64,000 nt of DNA. Origin: Candidatus Gastranaerophilales bacterium. GTDB taxonomy: Bacteria > Cyanobacteriota > Vampirovibrionia > Gastranaerophilales > Gastranaerophilaceae. The stretch spans positions 248,001 through 312,000 of the forward strand of contig CALUVV010000001.1 of assembly GCA_944324305.1 (NCBI GenBank). The letters run 5' to 3'. The notes beneath the pieces were generated by a model. It was not told the origin of the DNA and searched no databases. It saw nothing but the letters and a program-made list of their open reading frames with translations. How positions within the stretch are numbered: position 1 is the first letter of the stretch; each line of letters begins with the position of its first letter. A program made the translations under genes and the position numbers. This document shows, piece after piece, positions 42,877 through 51,340 of the stretch.

Positions 42877-43011
42877 ATGAACAAAAAGCAAACCAACCTC
42901 GATGTAGCTACTAAAGCTTCTGATATTCTCAGAGATAAACGCTACAGCGATAAGTCAAAATCTGTTGCCGGTTCAGCTTTAGCTCAAACTAAAGATGTAA
43001 AAAGCAAATAG
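42877..43011 (+). CDS. 44-residue conserved-type prophage protein
   Basis: MNKKQTNLDVATKASDILRD, then KRYSDKSKSVAGSALAQTKD. The pattern (VATKASxxLRDxRYSxxSKSxAGSALAQ) occurs in small proteins of many prophages and genomic islands as far as I recall; no function known. GAGAGGA lies seven bases before the ATG and a terminator follows, so it is its own unit. Confidence 0.7.
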   Translation: MNKKQTNLDVATKASDILRDKRYSDKSKSVAGSALAQTKDVKSK

Positions 43012-43027
43012 ATTTACCAGACTAGGG

Positions 43028-43059
43028 GAGGTATGAGCGTAAGCTTGTACCTCTTTTTT
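43028..43059 (+). terminator. Terminator after the 44-residue protein gene
   Basis: GAGGTA (43028-43033) pairs with TACCTC (43048-43053), followed by TTTTTT. Confidence 0.85.
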
Positions 43060-43388
43060 GAACTATTTTAATTTTAAATGTACAAATTTTATACATAGCC
43101 GAGCCAGCCTTAAAAAAAGCTCTTTCAAGACCTTTTTTTAAATCTAACCCTTTTAGCTATGTTGTTCAATCTTCCTGTAACCCTTGACTGGTTCTCTTTT
43201 TCCCTTTGTTCAGCAGGTTGTTCTGCTCCACCTTACAAAAGTTAATATTCGATTGAACATACGTCAGGTTTGAAATATTATTTATTAAATCGTTTTGTTA
43301 TTTCGTCACTGACAATTTTAGTATAATAGATAAATCTAAAAAAGTCAATAGATTATCTAATAAAAATTAGAAAATATTAGAAGGTGCT
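43060..43388. other. Non-coding region with a possible three-way-junction fold, ahead of S24 repressor
   Basis: No gene seen. TGTTCAATC (43163-43171) pairs with GATTGAACA (43251-43259); inside, AACC/GGTT (43179-43182, 43190-43193) and AGCAG/CTGCT (43212-43216, 43223-43227) form two hairpins. Near the right end TATAAT at 43322-43327 is the likely -10 box of the S24 gene. Confidence 0.4.
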
Positions 43389-44012
43389 ATGAAAAAAATT
43401 AGAAACTACTTAAGTATTTTAGAGAAACAATTAGGATTTAAGCCAACTTACAAGAATTTAGAAGATATTACTGGAACATCGGCATCGGCTCTTTCGAACA
43501 GATTTTTTAATGATGGCAATATTAAAGATGAAGAAGCTGAAAAAATAGAAAAGTATTATGGAATTTCATTAAGAGGAAATCCTACAGATGATTGTATTGA
43601 AATCGACCATATTCATATAAATCCTTCTTGCGGAAAAGGCACTGTAGTTTTAGACGAAGCTGAAATTACTCCTATAAAATTAGGCACACAAATGATACAA
43701 TCTGTATTAAAAATATCCCACCCCCATAACCTTAAAACATTTAAAGCCTGCGGGGACAGTATGGAAACAATTATTGAAGATGGCGATATGTTGCTTGTTG
43801 ATACTGGAAGAACTGATTTTACCAACGGGGGAATATTTTTATTAACAATAAACAATGATTGGTTTGTAAAACGGCTTAGAAAGCGTTTATCTGGGGAGTT
43901 AGATGTAATTTCTGATAATGAGAAATATCCTGTAGAAACTTTTAAACCTAATGATGATATTGAAATCGTGGTAAAAGGTCGAGTGGTTAAGAATTTAAGC
44001 AGAGGATTATAA
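43389..44012 (+). CDS. S24/LexA-type phage repressor
   Basis: 207 residues. N-terminal helix-turn-helix (KPTYKNLEDITGTSASALSN), then a LexA/CI-like peptidase domain: a cleavage-site-like SCGKGT around residue 81, GDSMETIIEDGD with the Ser nucleophile, and WFVKRLRKR with the Lys partner. RecA-stimulated self-cleavage on DNA damage would release repression and induce the prophage. AGAAGGTG precedes the ATG. Confidence 0.88.
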   Translation: MKKIRNYLSILEKQLGFKPTYKNLEDITGTSASALSNRFFNDGNIKDEEAEKIEKYYGISLRGNPTDDCIEIDHIHINPSCGKGTVVLDEAEITPIKLGTQMIQSVLKISHPHNLKTFKACGDSMETIIEDGDMLLVDTGRTDFTNGGIFLLTINNDWFVKRLRKRLSGELDVISDNEKYPVETFKPNDDIEIVVKGRVVKNLSRGL

Positions 44013-44035
44013 ATAATAAAACAAAGGAGCTAAGT

Positions 44036-44326
44036 ATGTATGTTATTTTAAATCTTATCGTTGTCGTTATAAACTTATTAGGTTTATTCATAATTTTTAA
44101 TGGTATAGTGACACCTACTGAAACTAGTATTCATCAAATTTATATGCAGTTAATAATTTTAACTGGAGTTATACTGTTTGTAGCAGGTTTGTTAGGTTCT
44201 GTGATATTATATTTTATTCCAACACTTAAGAGTATAGATAAAAATTTGCAAGAATTAAATGAATTATCCAAACAAGTTTCCGATGATTATTTATATGAGG
44301 AAGTTGAAGAGGAGATTATTAAATAG
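44036..44326 (+). CDS. Two-helix membrane protein
   Basis: 96 residues with two membrane helices (about 3-23 and 40-65) and an acidic coiled-coil tail. AAAGGAG precedes the ATG, 23 bases after the repressor stop, so it is in the repressor operon. A host-membrane effector or exclusion factor is possible; no family recognised. Confidence 0.6.
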   Translation: MYVILNLIVVVINLLGLFIIFNGIVTPTETSIHQIYMQLIILTGVILFVAGLLGSVILYFIPTLKSIDKNLQELNELSKQVSDDYLYEEVEEEIIK

Positions 44327-44328
44327 AT

Positions 44329-44764
44329 ATGGCAAAATTCATTTGTAGAAATTGCGGAAATATTCAACGCAGCAACAGTCAAACCGGCGGTTGTATATCA
44401 GCTTTTTTGGGATTGGGCTTAATTATCTTAATCTTAATTAGTTTGTTTGTCCCTATATTATGGGTAGTAGTAGGAATTGTTTTAATCATTTGTATTTTAG
44501 ATAGTAGTTCGGTAAAAAGGAATACTGTTTTGAATGCAAGGCATCTAATTCTATAGTACCGTTAGGCTCGCCGGCAGGTGAAACGATTTATAAGGATTTT
44601 TATAAAGAAGAAACTATTGATGAACTAGAAAGAAAAGAAGAATTAGTCATTGAAAATAATATTAAATCTTCTAAGACATTTGGAATAATTACTTTATGCC
44701 GGTAATAATTGCCATAATTGTCTTGTTTGTTATTATTGCCTTAACTAAAAGCAGAGGATTATAG
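44329..44764 (+). pseudogene. Zinc-ribbon membrane protein with two frameshifts
   Basis: The first frame gives MAKFICRNCGNIQRSNSQTG and a membrane helix, then loses the frame at an A5 run (44514-44518). One extra base restores YCFECKASNSIVPLGSPAGE, completing a second Cys-x-x-Cys. At about 44696 another single-base loss cuts the frame again; restoring it gives a second membrane helix ending ALTKSRGL. The intact protein would be about 145 residues: zinc knuckles flanking two helices. Either a decaying gene or two assembly indels. Confidence 0.65.
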
Positions 44765-44894
44765 AAATATTTGGATAAAAGAATATAGAATTTTTACCCG
44801 AAAGTATAGTTGATTTTATTATATTTGCATGCATAAATAAATTAAAACTATTTGTTAAGATATTTAGGATTAAGATTTTTGGTAAAAGTTGAAA

Positions 44895-45629
44895 ATGAAT
44901 AAACTTATGGAATTAATAAAAAAAAAGGTTGAAAATATTTTTAGCTTTGACAGACTTGGAAATTGTTTAAAATTCAAAATATTGTGTTTTAAAATAAATT
45001 TTAAATCACCATTTAAGAAAAAGAATTATTTTATAAGTTTAGGCTATAACTGCTTTATACGTATGATTTTTACCAAATATGGAATAAAACCGCGTAAAAA
45101 AGACGGTGAACTAACCTGCCCTTTTGATTTATCTGTTAGCCCGCATAAATCCGTAGCAGAGTTATTAGAGAATAATTTTGTGGATATTTTAGACAATATT
45201 ATTTATAATAATGAATACAATTGTTGGGAAAATAAAAAATATTCCATTTTATATCTGCATTATAAAGATGTAAACTTAGAGGGTCTCAAAGAAAAAATAC
45301 AAAGACATGTAAATAACTTTAGAAACCTTACAAATAATTCCTTAGATATAAAATATTTTATAACTTGTTACAATAATGAATTTTCAGTTGATATATTAAA
45401 TAAAATCTACAACGCATTATTAATACAACGAGGGGATAAGCGTTTTAAATTTTATGTTTTTAATTTTATTGATGAGCATTCTTCTGTGAAAAATATATTA
45501 AGTTTAAATAAGAATATTATTTATAAAGAATATGATGTTGGTGATACTATTGAATTTTATAAAAAATGGTACTTGCCTACATATATCAAACTACCTATTT
45601 TAAAAAAAATATTTAATGATATAAAATAA
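44895..45629 (+). CDS. DUF1796 putative papain-like cysteine peptidase
   Basis: 244 residues. YFISLGYNCFIRMIF carries the Cys and the PFDLSVSPHKSVAELL segment follows, matching DUF1796. The family is often found in polysaccharide and glycan loci; activity is unproven. AT content is markedly higher than in the flanking phage genes, which suggests separate acquisition as lysogenic cargo. ATG 44895 is chosen over a TTG two codons earlier; neither has a strong ribosome-binding site. Confidence 0.7.
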   Translation: MNKLMELIKKKVENIFSFDRLGNCLKFKILCFKINFKSPFKKKNYFISLGYNCFIRMIFTKYGIKPRKKDGELTCPFDLSVSPHKSVAELLENNFVDILDNIIYNNEYNCWENKKYSILYLHYKDVNLEGLKEKIQRHVNNFRNLTNNSLDIKYFITCYNNEFSVDILNKIYNALLIQRGDKRFKFYVFNFIDEHSSVKNILSLNKNIIYKEYDVGDTIEFYKKWYLPTYIKLPILKKIFNDIK

Positions 45630-45696
45630 ACTTTAATTAACATAACGGAAGTTAATTTTTAGTAGTTAATTATGATATGTAAAGCAGAGGCTTGTA

Positions 45697-46126
45697 ATGA
45701 AACAAGAAGATACAAATTGGTTGCCAATAATATGTATAGGACTTATTGCAATTGTATTTGCATATATTGTCGTAAATACAGAAAGTACACCGTATACTGT
45801 GCCTGCTTCAAATTCTGCCCCCCCCTGTTACGAGTTCAAAACCTTCATACCCTGACGGACAATTTGACTGTTCTCTTTATCAAAATGACTTGCATAAAAT
45901 CGCAAATACGCCTGAAGATTTAATTGAAACACATAGAGCAACTGGTGTTATTGAGCAAGTTGATGAGAATGAAAAATATTATGTTGTTGTTATAAACCCT
46001 TCTTTGTGGAAACAAACAACTGCAGAACAACGGCAATTAATAAGATGCTCTTCGACAGAGGTTGCGAAATCTAAAGGGCTCAAAGGCGGGATTGTCGACC
46101 CTATACGGTATAAGAGGGTATATTAA
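45697..46126 (+). pseudogene. Membrane-anchored protein frameshifted at a C8 tract
   Basis: ATG 45697 (AGAGG upstream) reads MKQEDTNWLPIICIGLIAIV with one membrane helix, then a Ser/Pro linker ending in a run of eight C (45818-45825). With seven C the frame continues through PVTSSKPSYPDGQFDCSLYQ to a conserved-looking 90-residue domain ending at 46126 (NPSLWKQTTAEQRQLIRCSS). With eight C it stops after about ten codons. Function unknown. Confidence 0.65.
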
Positions 46127-46208
46127 TCGATATTATAAAAAATACCCATCTGGCTATATTTTTTATACGTAAGGATATTTTAAAGAATTCTAAGTTATAA
46201 TAGAGTTA

Positions 46209-46610
46209 ATGAAAAAGACAATAGTTTTATTTTTATTAATTTTTACAATTCCACCGTGCTATGCGAAGCGGCTGCATCCCGAAGCGGAGTACCAGAAAAC
46301 TTGGTGTGAGAAACGCGGTGGCGTTATAGAGTACAAATTAAGTGACAAAACTCGCGTTGATTGTTTACTGCCGAATATGGCTGTTGAATTTGATTTTGCA
46401 AACAAGTGGGCTGAATGTATCGGACAGGCAATTTATTATGGTCGACAGACAAACCGACAGGCGGCTTGTGTCCTTATTATGGAAAACGGAGAAAAAGATT
46501 TAAAATATTTAAAGCGTTTACGCCGTGCGGCATATAGAAAAGGAGTAAACCTGCGCACATTCACTATGAAGCCGGAGCATTTATATATTCCGGTAAAAAT
46601 GAATTATTAA
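46209..46610 (+). CDS. Signal-peptide-bearing PD-(D/E)XK-like protein
   Basis: 133 residues with a signal peptide (MKKTIVLFLLIFTIPPCYA). The mature part EYQKTWCEKRGG, TRVDC, MAVEFDFANKWAECIGQAIYY has the D, E-x-D and K spacing of a restriction-endonuclease-like fold; related proteins occur across Proteobacteria and phages. Export makes a DNA substrate inside the cell unlikely. TATAAT at 46196-46201 lies seven bases before the ATG, so the message may be leaderless. Confidence 0.62.
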   Translation: MKKTIVLFLLIFTIPPCYAKRLHPEAEYQKTWCEKRGGVIEYKLSDKTRVDCLLPNMAVEFDFANKWAECIGQAIYYGRQTNRQAACVLIMENGEKDLKYLKRLRRAAYRKGVNLRTFTMKPEHLYIPVKMNY

Positions 46611-46764
46611 TTTACAAATATTTACATATTAAATACAGCTCAAACCCTTGCACAGCATGGATTTGCATGATAAAATTTATTTGGACAATAATCACCCAAA
46701 TCTTCCAAAACTCAGATACAACAAGAAGAGAGGAGATAAAAATTCGTAGAAGGGGGTGATATAG

Positions 46765-46863
46765 ATGGCGTTAGTGTTATTACTATTTTATGTAATACAA
46801 ATAGCCGCAAGTATTAATAAAATACTTACAGCTATTGAACATATAGCCAATTTGTTCAAATAA
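46765..46863 (+). CDS. 32-residue hydrophobic peptide (holin-like or type I toxin-like)
   Basis: MALVLLLFYVIQIAASINKI, then LTAIEHIANLFK: one membrane helix and an amphipathic tail. The ribosome-binding site AGGGGGTGAT is near-perfect and a strong terminator follows 18 bases later, as in a small independent transcript. It could be a type I toxin or a membrane-acting phage peptide. Confidence 0.5.
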   Translation: MALVLLLFYVIQIAASINKILTAIEHIANLFK

Positions 46864-46880
46864 AAGCCTTGAGGCTTTAT

Positions 46881-46915
46881 AGAAGGAAATTGTTAGCGCA
46901 ATTTCCTTCTTTTTT
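46881..46915 (+). terminator. Strong terminator after the 32-residue peptide
   Basis: AGAAGGAAATTG (46881-46892) pairs with CAATTTCCTTCT (46899-46910), followed by a T-run. Confidence 0.9.
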
Positions 46916-47254
46916 AGTATAGCGTTTCATGCCAAAAACGCAATACATTATTTAGGCTATTTACCTAAACTTTTAATCGTTCTTTATAAATGTTTCTTAT
47001 CCATATCCCTTTCATTAATATAATAGCATACTTTAAGGAATTAACACAATTATATAACTAATTATTAACAATTGTTTATAAAAAAACTCACACCTACTCA
47101 CACTTGTTTACACCTTGAAAATGAGTTATTGTTAGAATGTGAAAGTTTTGTGATTAACACTTGAATTTTTTTTAGAATTAAGCAATAATATATTTGTCAG
47201 TAACAAAATATTAAAACATTTTATTGCTAACAAAATTTTATTATTTATGTAATA
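46916..47254. other. Intergenic stretch without a gene
   Basis: Very AT-rich. Short direct repeats of the type CTCACAC / CTCACAC / TTTACACC occur at about 47090-47118. I see no ORF or clear RNA. Confidence 0.4.
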
Positions 47255-47284
47255 AAAAGAGCGTCTGCTCTATAACAAACGCTC
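47250..47284 (-). terminator. Terminator of the 27-residue peptide transcript
   Basis: GAGCGT (47259-47264) pairs with ACGCTC (47279-47284); on the minus strand a TTTTTATT run follows. Confidence 0.75.
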
Positions 47285-47293
47285 CAGGTTGTA

Positions 47294-47377
47294 TCAATCT
47301 TTAGACAAGATTAATACGGATATAGCTATTACAAGCAGTGTCAGTGCAAGTAATAGCTTTTTTATTGAATTAAGCAT
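47294..47377 (-). CDS. 27-residue hydrophobic peptide (type I toxin-like)
   Basis: MLNSIKKLLLALTLLVIAIS, then VLILSKD: basic start, one membrane helix, charged end. GGAAGGGAG precedes the ATG; an extended -10 (TGTTATAAT, minus strand, about 47452-47460) lies roughly 75 bases upstream and a terminator directly downstream, so it is a compact single-gene unit opposite in direction to its surroundings. This layout fits type I toxins, but an antisense RNA is not identified. Confidence 0.45.
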   Translation of the reverse strand: MLNSIKKLLLALTLLVIAISVLILSKD

Positions 47378-47547
47378 AGTTTCTCTCCCTTCCTGCCCCT
47401 AGGTCTGTATAACAACGTGTGTGGCTTGGGATGAGGCATGCTTAATAATTTGATTATAACACACATTTAAAATCATATTAAAATCAATCCTTAAAATTAT
47501 CTTACTCTCAAAGCCGCTTCGACCAGCGGCTTTTTTATTGGTGAATT

Positions 47548-47982
47548 ATGGAAAATATTAATAAATTAATTACATTACTTATTGCTATAAAAGGATATGC
47601 AAAAAATATTCATTATACAGTTCACGGAGATGCTTTCTATGGGAAGCATTTGTTTGCTGATAGAATTGCCGGCGCTGGTGAAGATGATGGTGAAGTTATT
47701 GACGGTTATATTGACCTTTTAAAAGAAGTTTGTATTTTAGGACACGGCTTTGATACTCTTTCCACAGAAGAATATTATAACAATTCCCTTGAGTTATTTC
47801 CGGAAACTTCTAATGATGATGACCAGTTAAATTTTGCTAATATGCTTACTTTATTAGTACAAACACTTGATTTTATTGAAAATCTCAAAGGTTTATCCAA
47901 AGGTGATGAAAACCTTATTGGTGCTATTGCGCAGGATTTACAGCAGAATGTAGGATTATTAAGTTTGCAGGTGAAGGACTAA
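47548..47982 (+). CDS. Ferritin/Dps-like phage protein
   Basis: 144 residues, helical. KGYAKNIHYTVHGDAFYGKHLFADRI, then DGYIDLLKEVCILG, recalls the first helices of Dps/ferritin-like proteins (His and Asp/Glu positions), as found in other phage late regions. No full set of metal ligands can be confirmed. First gene of the rightward late operon. Confidence 0.45.
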   Translation: MENINKLITLLIAIKGYAKNIHYTVHGDAFYGKHLFADRIAGAGEDDGEVIDGYIDLLKEVCILGHGFDTLSTEEYYNNSLELFPETSNDDDQLNFANMLTLLVQTLDFIENLKGLSKGDENLIGAIAQDLQQNVGLLSLQVKD

Positions 47983-47985
47983 CTT

Positions 47986-48168
47986 ATGGATATTAATAAA
48001 ACTGTTATCGTTTCAAGAGCGTTTATAGATGAAATGGACGAAATTTTGACTAGTTTTTATTCACAAGCTCTTTCAGATAGAGATATAAACATCTCTATGA
48101 TTGCTTATAAATTAGGACTTTTGCAAGGACATCTTGAACGAGATTTATTAAAGTATAACAAGGACTAG
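47986..48168 (+). CDS. Small phage hypothetical protein
   Basis: 60 residues, helical, three bases after the previous gene and three before the next. No family recognised. Confidence 0.55.
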   Translation: MDINKTVIVSRAFIDEMDEILTSFYSQALSDRDINISMIAYKLGLLQGHLERDLLKYNKD

Positions 48169-48171
48169 CTT

Positions 48172-48498
48172 ATGGCAAACTCTGAAAATTTAAAACAGTT
48201 AAGCTCGAAGGAAGCTCGAAAAAACGGGAAAATAGGTGGTATTAAATCCGGCGAAGTCAGGCGTGCAAGAAAGACATTAAAAGAAGAGTTGTTACTACTT
48301 CTTGAAAATGGAAATACCCAAAATAAAATAAGTCTTGCGCTCGTGAAAAAGGCGTTAAAGGGTGATATAAAGGCGTTTGAGGTATTAAGAGATACAATCG
48401 GCGAAAAACCAACAGAGAAACACGAGCTTAAAGGCGAATTTAAGCAAAAAACTACACTGGAAGATATTAAGAACTTAAAAAATATGTTAGATGAATGA
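48172..48498 (+). CDS. Terminase small subunit-like protein
   Basis: 108 residues. KEARKNGKIGGIKSGEVRRA resembles GsiB/KGG-type starts of phage small terminases, followed by helical DNA-binding segments. Overlaps the large terminase start by eight bases. Would recognise phage DNA for packaging. Confidence 0.7.
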   Translation: MANSENLKQLSSKEARKNGKIGGIKSGEVRRARKTLKEELLLLLENGNTQNKISLALVKKALKGDIKAFEVLRDTIGEKPTEKHELKGEFKQKTTLEDIKNLKNMLDE

Positions 48499-49939
48499 TG
48501 AGAAATTACAAGCCTTAATGGATAATCCCGCAGCAGCAGGGCAATTATTAAGGACAAGTTTAAAGCTTTATATCAAAGTTTTTCATTATTACCTTTATCA
48601 TAAAGAGTTCATATTTCAGCCATTTCACGAAATAGTTATCAAAAAGCTTGAAGATATAGCTTTTGGAAATAATACAAAAAACAATATCTATATCGGAATA
48701 GCCCCGCGTTTCGGTAAATCTGCAATAGCACAGTACTTCACAAGCTGGAGTTATGCACTCAATCAGGATTGTAACTTCCTTTATACATCTTACGGTGACG
48801 ACCTTGTAAATGAGTTCTCAAGCGTTATCAGAAGTATTATAAACAGCCCTCTGTACAAACAACTTTTTGACGTCAGCATTTCCAGAGATACAAACGCTAA
48901 AGATTTATGGAAAATCACAGGCGGGGGAGCACTAAGAGCAGCGCCTTTAAAGGGTGTAATTACAGGTTTTGGAGCAGGGATAGTCCAGAATACATATGGC
49001 GGAGCGATTATCATTGACGATTTTTTGAAAGCTGCTGATTATCGTTCGCAGGCTGAAAAAGAACGGGCCATTGACATATTTGAAAATACTCTAAAATCCC
49101 GCCGTAACAATCCTAAAACTCCGATTATAATTATTGCGCAAAGGCTTGCAACAGACGATTTAATCGGGTACTTACAAAACAGCCCGCAGGCCGATGAGTG
49201 GGATTTCTGTATAATCCCGACAGCAGATGAAGAAAAACAAACTTCAATTTGGGAAGATAAACTTCCATACAGTGACTTAATGAAAATGAAACGGATTAAC
49301 CCGTTTCTATACTATTCACAGTATCAGCAAAACCCGATTGTAATAGGCGGAAGTATTATAAAAACAGAGTGGTTTAGGTACTACCCGCTTGATGTTAAAT
49401 ACACATACAGGCGTATTTTTATAACTGCTGATACTGCAATGAAAGTCAAAGAACACAATGACTTTACAGTGTTTCTGGTTGTCGGAATAACAGATAACGG
49501 CAAAATGCATATTCTCGATATGCTGCGTGGCAAATGGGAAGCTCCTGACTTACGCAAGCAGCTTGTTTATCTTTGGACCAAATGGAATAATCCGTCAATG
49601 TACGGGCTGAATTGTTCAGGGGTTTATATTGAGGACAAAGCAAGCGGAACAGGTTTAATTCAGGAATTCAGCACAAACACAAGTGTTCCTGTGTTTGCGG
49701 TTCAAACTGATAAAGACAAATTAACACGTGTTGAAGCAATGCTGCCACATCTTGAAGCAGGAAACATAATGTTGCCTGTTAATGAAAATTATGGCTCTAA
49801 CCCTGATGTACTAAGTGAATGTCAGGCGTTTACACGTGATGACAGCCATAAACACGATGATATTATTGACGCTCTCTGTATAGCAGTTCAAGAGGGATTA
49901 GCGCAGTTAGAAGTCTCAATTTTAGACTTTTTCAGGTAA
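48491..49939 (+). CDS. Terminase large subunit
   Basis: 482 residues. ATPase: Walker A-like APRFGKSAIA (about residue 78) and Walker B AIIIDDFLKAAD. Nuclease domain (about 300 onward): ITADTAMKVKEHNDFT with the first Asp, then EDKASGTGLIQE, and HKHDDIIDALC with the C-terminal Asp pair. Packages DNA into proheads. Confidence 0.93.
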   Translation: MNDEKLQALMDNPAAAGQLLRTSLKLYIKVFHYYLYHKEFIFQPFHEIVIKKLEDIAFGNNTKNNIYIGIAPRFGKSAIAQYFTSWSYALNQDCNFLYTSYGDDLVNEFSSVIRSIINSPLYKQLFDVSISRDTNAKDLWKITGGGALRAAPLKGVITGFGAGIVQNTYGGAIIIDDFLKAADYRSQAEKERAIDIFENTLKSRRNNPKTPIIIIAQRLATDDLIGYLQNSPQADEWDFCIIPTADEEKQTSIWEDKLPYSDLMKMKRINPFLYYSQYQQNPIVIGGSIIKTEWFRYYPLDVKYTYRRIFITADTAMKVKEHNDFTVFLVVGITDNGKMHILDMLRGKWEAPDLRKQLVYLWTKWNNPSMYGLNCSGVYIEDKASGTGLIQEFSTNTSVPVFAVQTDKDKLTRVEAMLPHLEAGNIMLPVNENYGSNPDVLSECQAFTRDDSHKHDDIIDALCIAVQEGLAQLEVSILDFFR

Positions 49940-49942
49940 TTT

Positions 49943-51340
49943 ATGACAAATAAAAAAAACAACACATCCCGAAAATATGTCAGTAAAAGCAGACAGGTAC
50001 AAAAGATGCATAAAGCTGTTAATTCACTGGAAACAGCTTTGCGTATTGGCGGAAATGCTTGGAACGACAGCCTTAGTACTTGGAATGCTTACACCAATAT
50101 AAAATATGACCTGATTAGCTGGCAGCAGTATCTTATCAATAATCTTTATAAAACTTACGGTATTCTTGCAACAATCGTAAAGCAACCGGTTGACGATGCG
50201 TTCAGAAACGGCGCGTTCGAGCTTGAAAGCGATACATTAAGCGCGGAAGAACTGGAAGAATTATACAATACCCTGATAATGAGCGGGGATATGCTTGCAT
50301 TCAAAAAAACCGGGTACTGGGCAAGATGTTTTGGCGGCTCTGCACTTATCGCACTTACAGGAGATTTGAAACGCCCTCTTAATAAAAATAAACTTGAAGG
50401 ACAGCCGCTTGAATTTCTTGCTGTTGACCGTTGGAGATTGCAATATTCCAAAAGCAATATAAACATTCCTGACGGGATTTTTAATGTTATCCAAACAGAA
50501 AGAACAGAAGCCAATACTTTAAATCAAATTGACTATTCAAAACTTAAAATAATGAAAGGTGTTGAAGCTCCTTTTATTATTGAGCAGGAACTACAAGGCT
50601 GGGGAATGTCTGTATTGGAGCAAATATTCCAACAATGTTCGCAATATTTTAAATCCCAAGATGTTATTTTTGAACTTCTTGACGAAGCCAAAACAGATAT
50701 TTTAAAACTTTCAACCCTTTCTGCTGCTTTATCATCTGCAAACGGTGAGGCTGCTTTACAGCGTATGGTTGATATGATCGCACGCTGTAAAAATTACAAG
50801 TCGCAAATAACTTTATCTACAAGCGATGATTACGAGCAGAAACAAATAAGTTTCAGCGGGCTGGCTGAAATTATGAAAGAAATACGTATTTTGATTTCAG
50901 CCTGTGCCAAAATGCCTATTGCTAAAATTTGGGGAATAGGTTCAAGCGGTTTTTCATCAGGTGAGGACGACCTCGAAAACTATAATGCTATGGTTGAAAA
51001 CGAGGTTCGGGAACCTATGATGCCTATTATTAAATGGGCGATTGACCTTAGATGTATTCAGCTTTTCGGACGCAAAATCCCTGATTTACGGATTATCTGG
51101 AAACCTCTGCGAGTTCTTTCTGCAATTGACATGCAGAATATTGATGACCATAAGGTCGCTAACGCCTTGCAGCTTTTTGACAGGCAATTACTATCACCCC
51201 AAGAAATTATGGAGTATCTGAAAAAAGAAAACATCTTTGTTATGGATACAAAAGCCATAAGGGGCGAGTTAGAGGATGAACCGTTATTTAACAACCAGAC
51301 GCAGGATACAACCAAACTTGTTGATATTACAAAAGAATGA
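49943..51340 (+). CDS. Portal protein (DUF1073 family)
   Basis: 465 residues. The segment WQQYLINNLYKTYGILATIV, KQPVDDAFRNG and the central helical part ending KIWGIGSSGFSSGEDDLENY match DUF1073 phage portal proteins. Forms the dodecameric DNA entry vertex. Three bases after the terminase stop. Confidence 0.9.
   Translation: MTNKKNNTSRKYVSKSRQVQKMHKAVNSLETALRIGGNAWNDSLSTWNAYTNIKYDLISWQQYLINNLYKTYGILATIVKQPVDDAFRNGAFELESDTLSAEELEELYNTLIMSGDMLAFKKTGYWARCFGGSALIALTGDLKRPLNKNKLEGQPLEFLAVDRWRLQYSKSNINIPDGIFNVIQTERTEANTLNQIDYSKLKIMKGVEAPFIIEQELQGWGMSVLEQIFQQCSQYFKSQDVIFELLDEAKTDILKLSTLSAALSSANGEAALQRMVDMIARCKNYKSQITLSTSDDYEQKQISFSGLAEIMKEIRILISACAKMPIAKIWGIGSSGFSSGEDDLENYNAMVENEVREPMMPIIKWAIDLRCIQLFGRKIPDLRIIWKPLRVLSAIDMQNIDDHKVANALQLFDRQLLSPQEIMEYLKKENIFVMDTKAIRGELEDEPLFNNQTQDTTKLVDITKE

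Noticed and set aside
45672..45923. Cys-rich open frame MICKAEACNETRR overlapping the frameshifted gene
   Set aside because: It is an off-frame reading of the membrane-anchored gene starting at 45697; no ribosome-binding site before it.
46916..47254. Considered a phage replication origin because of repeats and high AT
   Set aside because: Repeats are short and irregular, and the replication genes lie 10 kb away.
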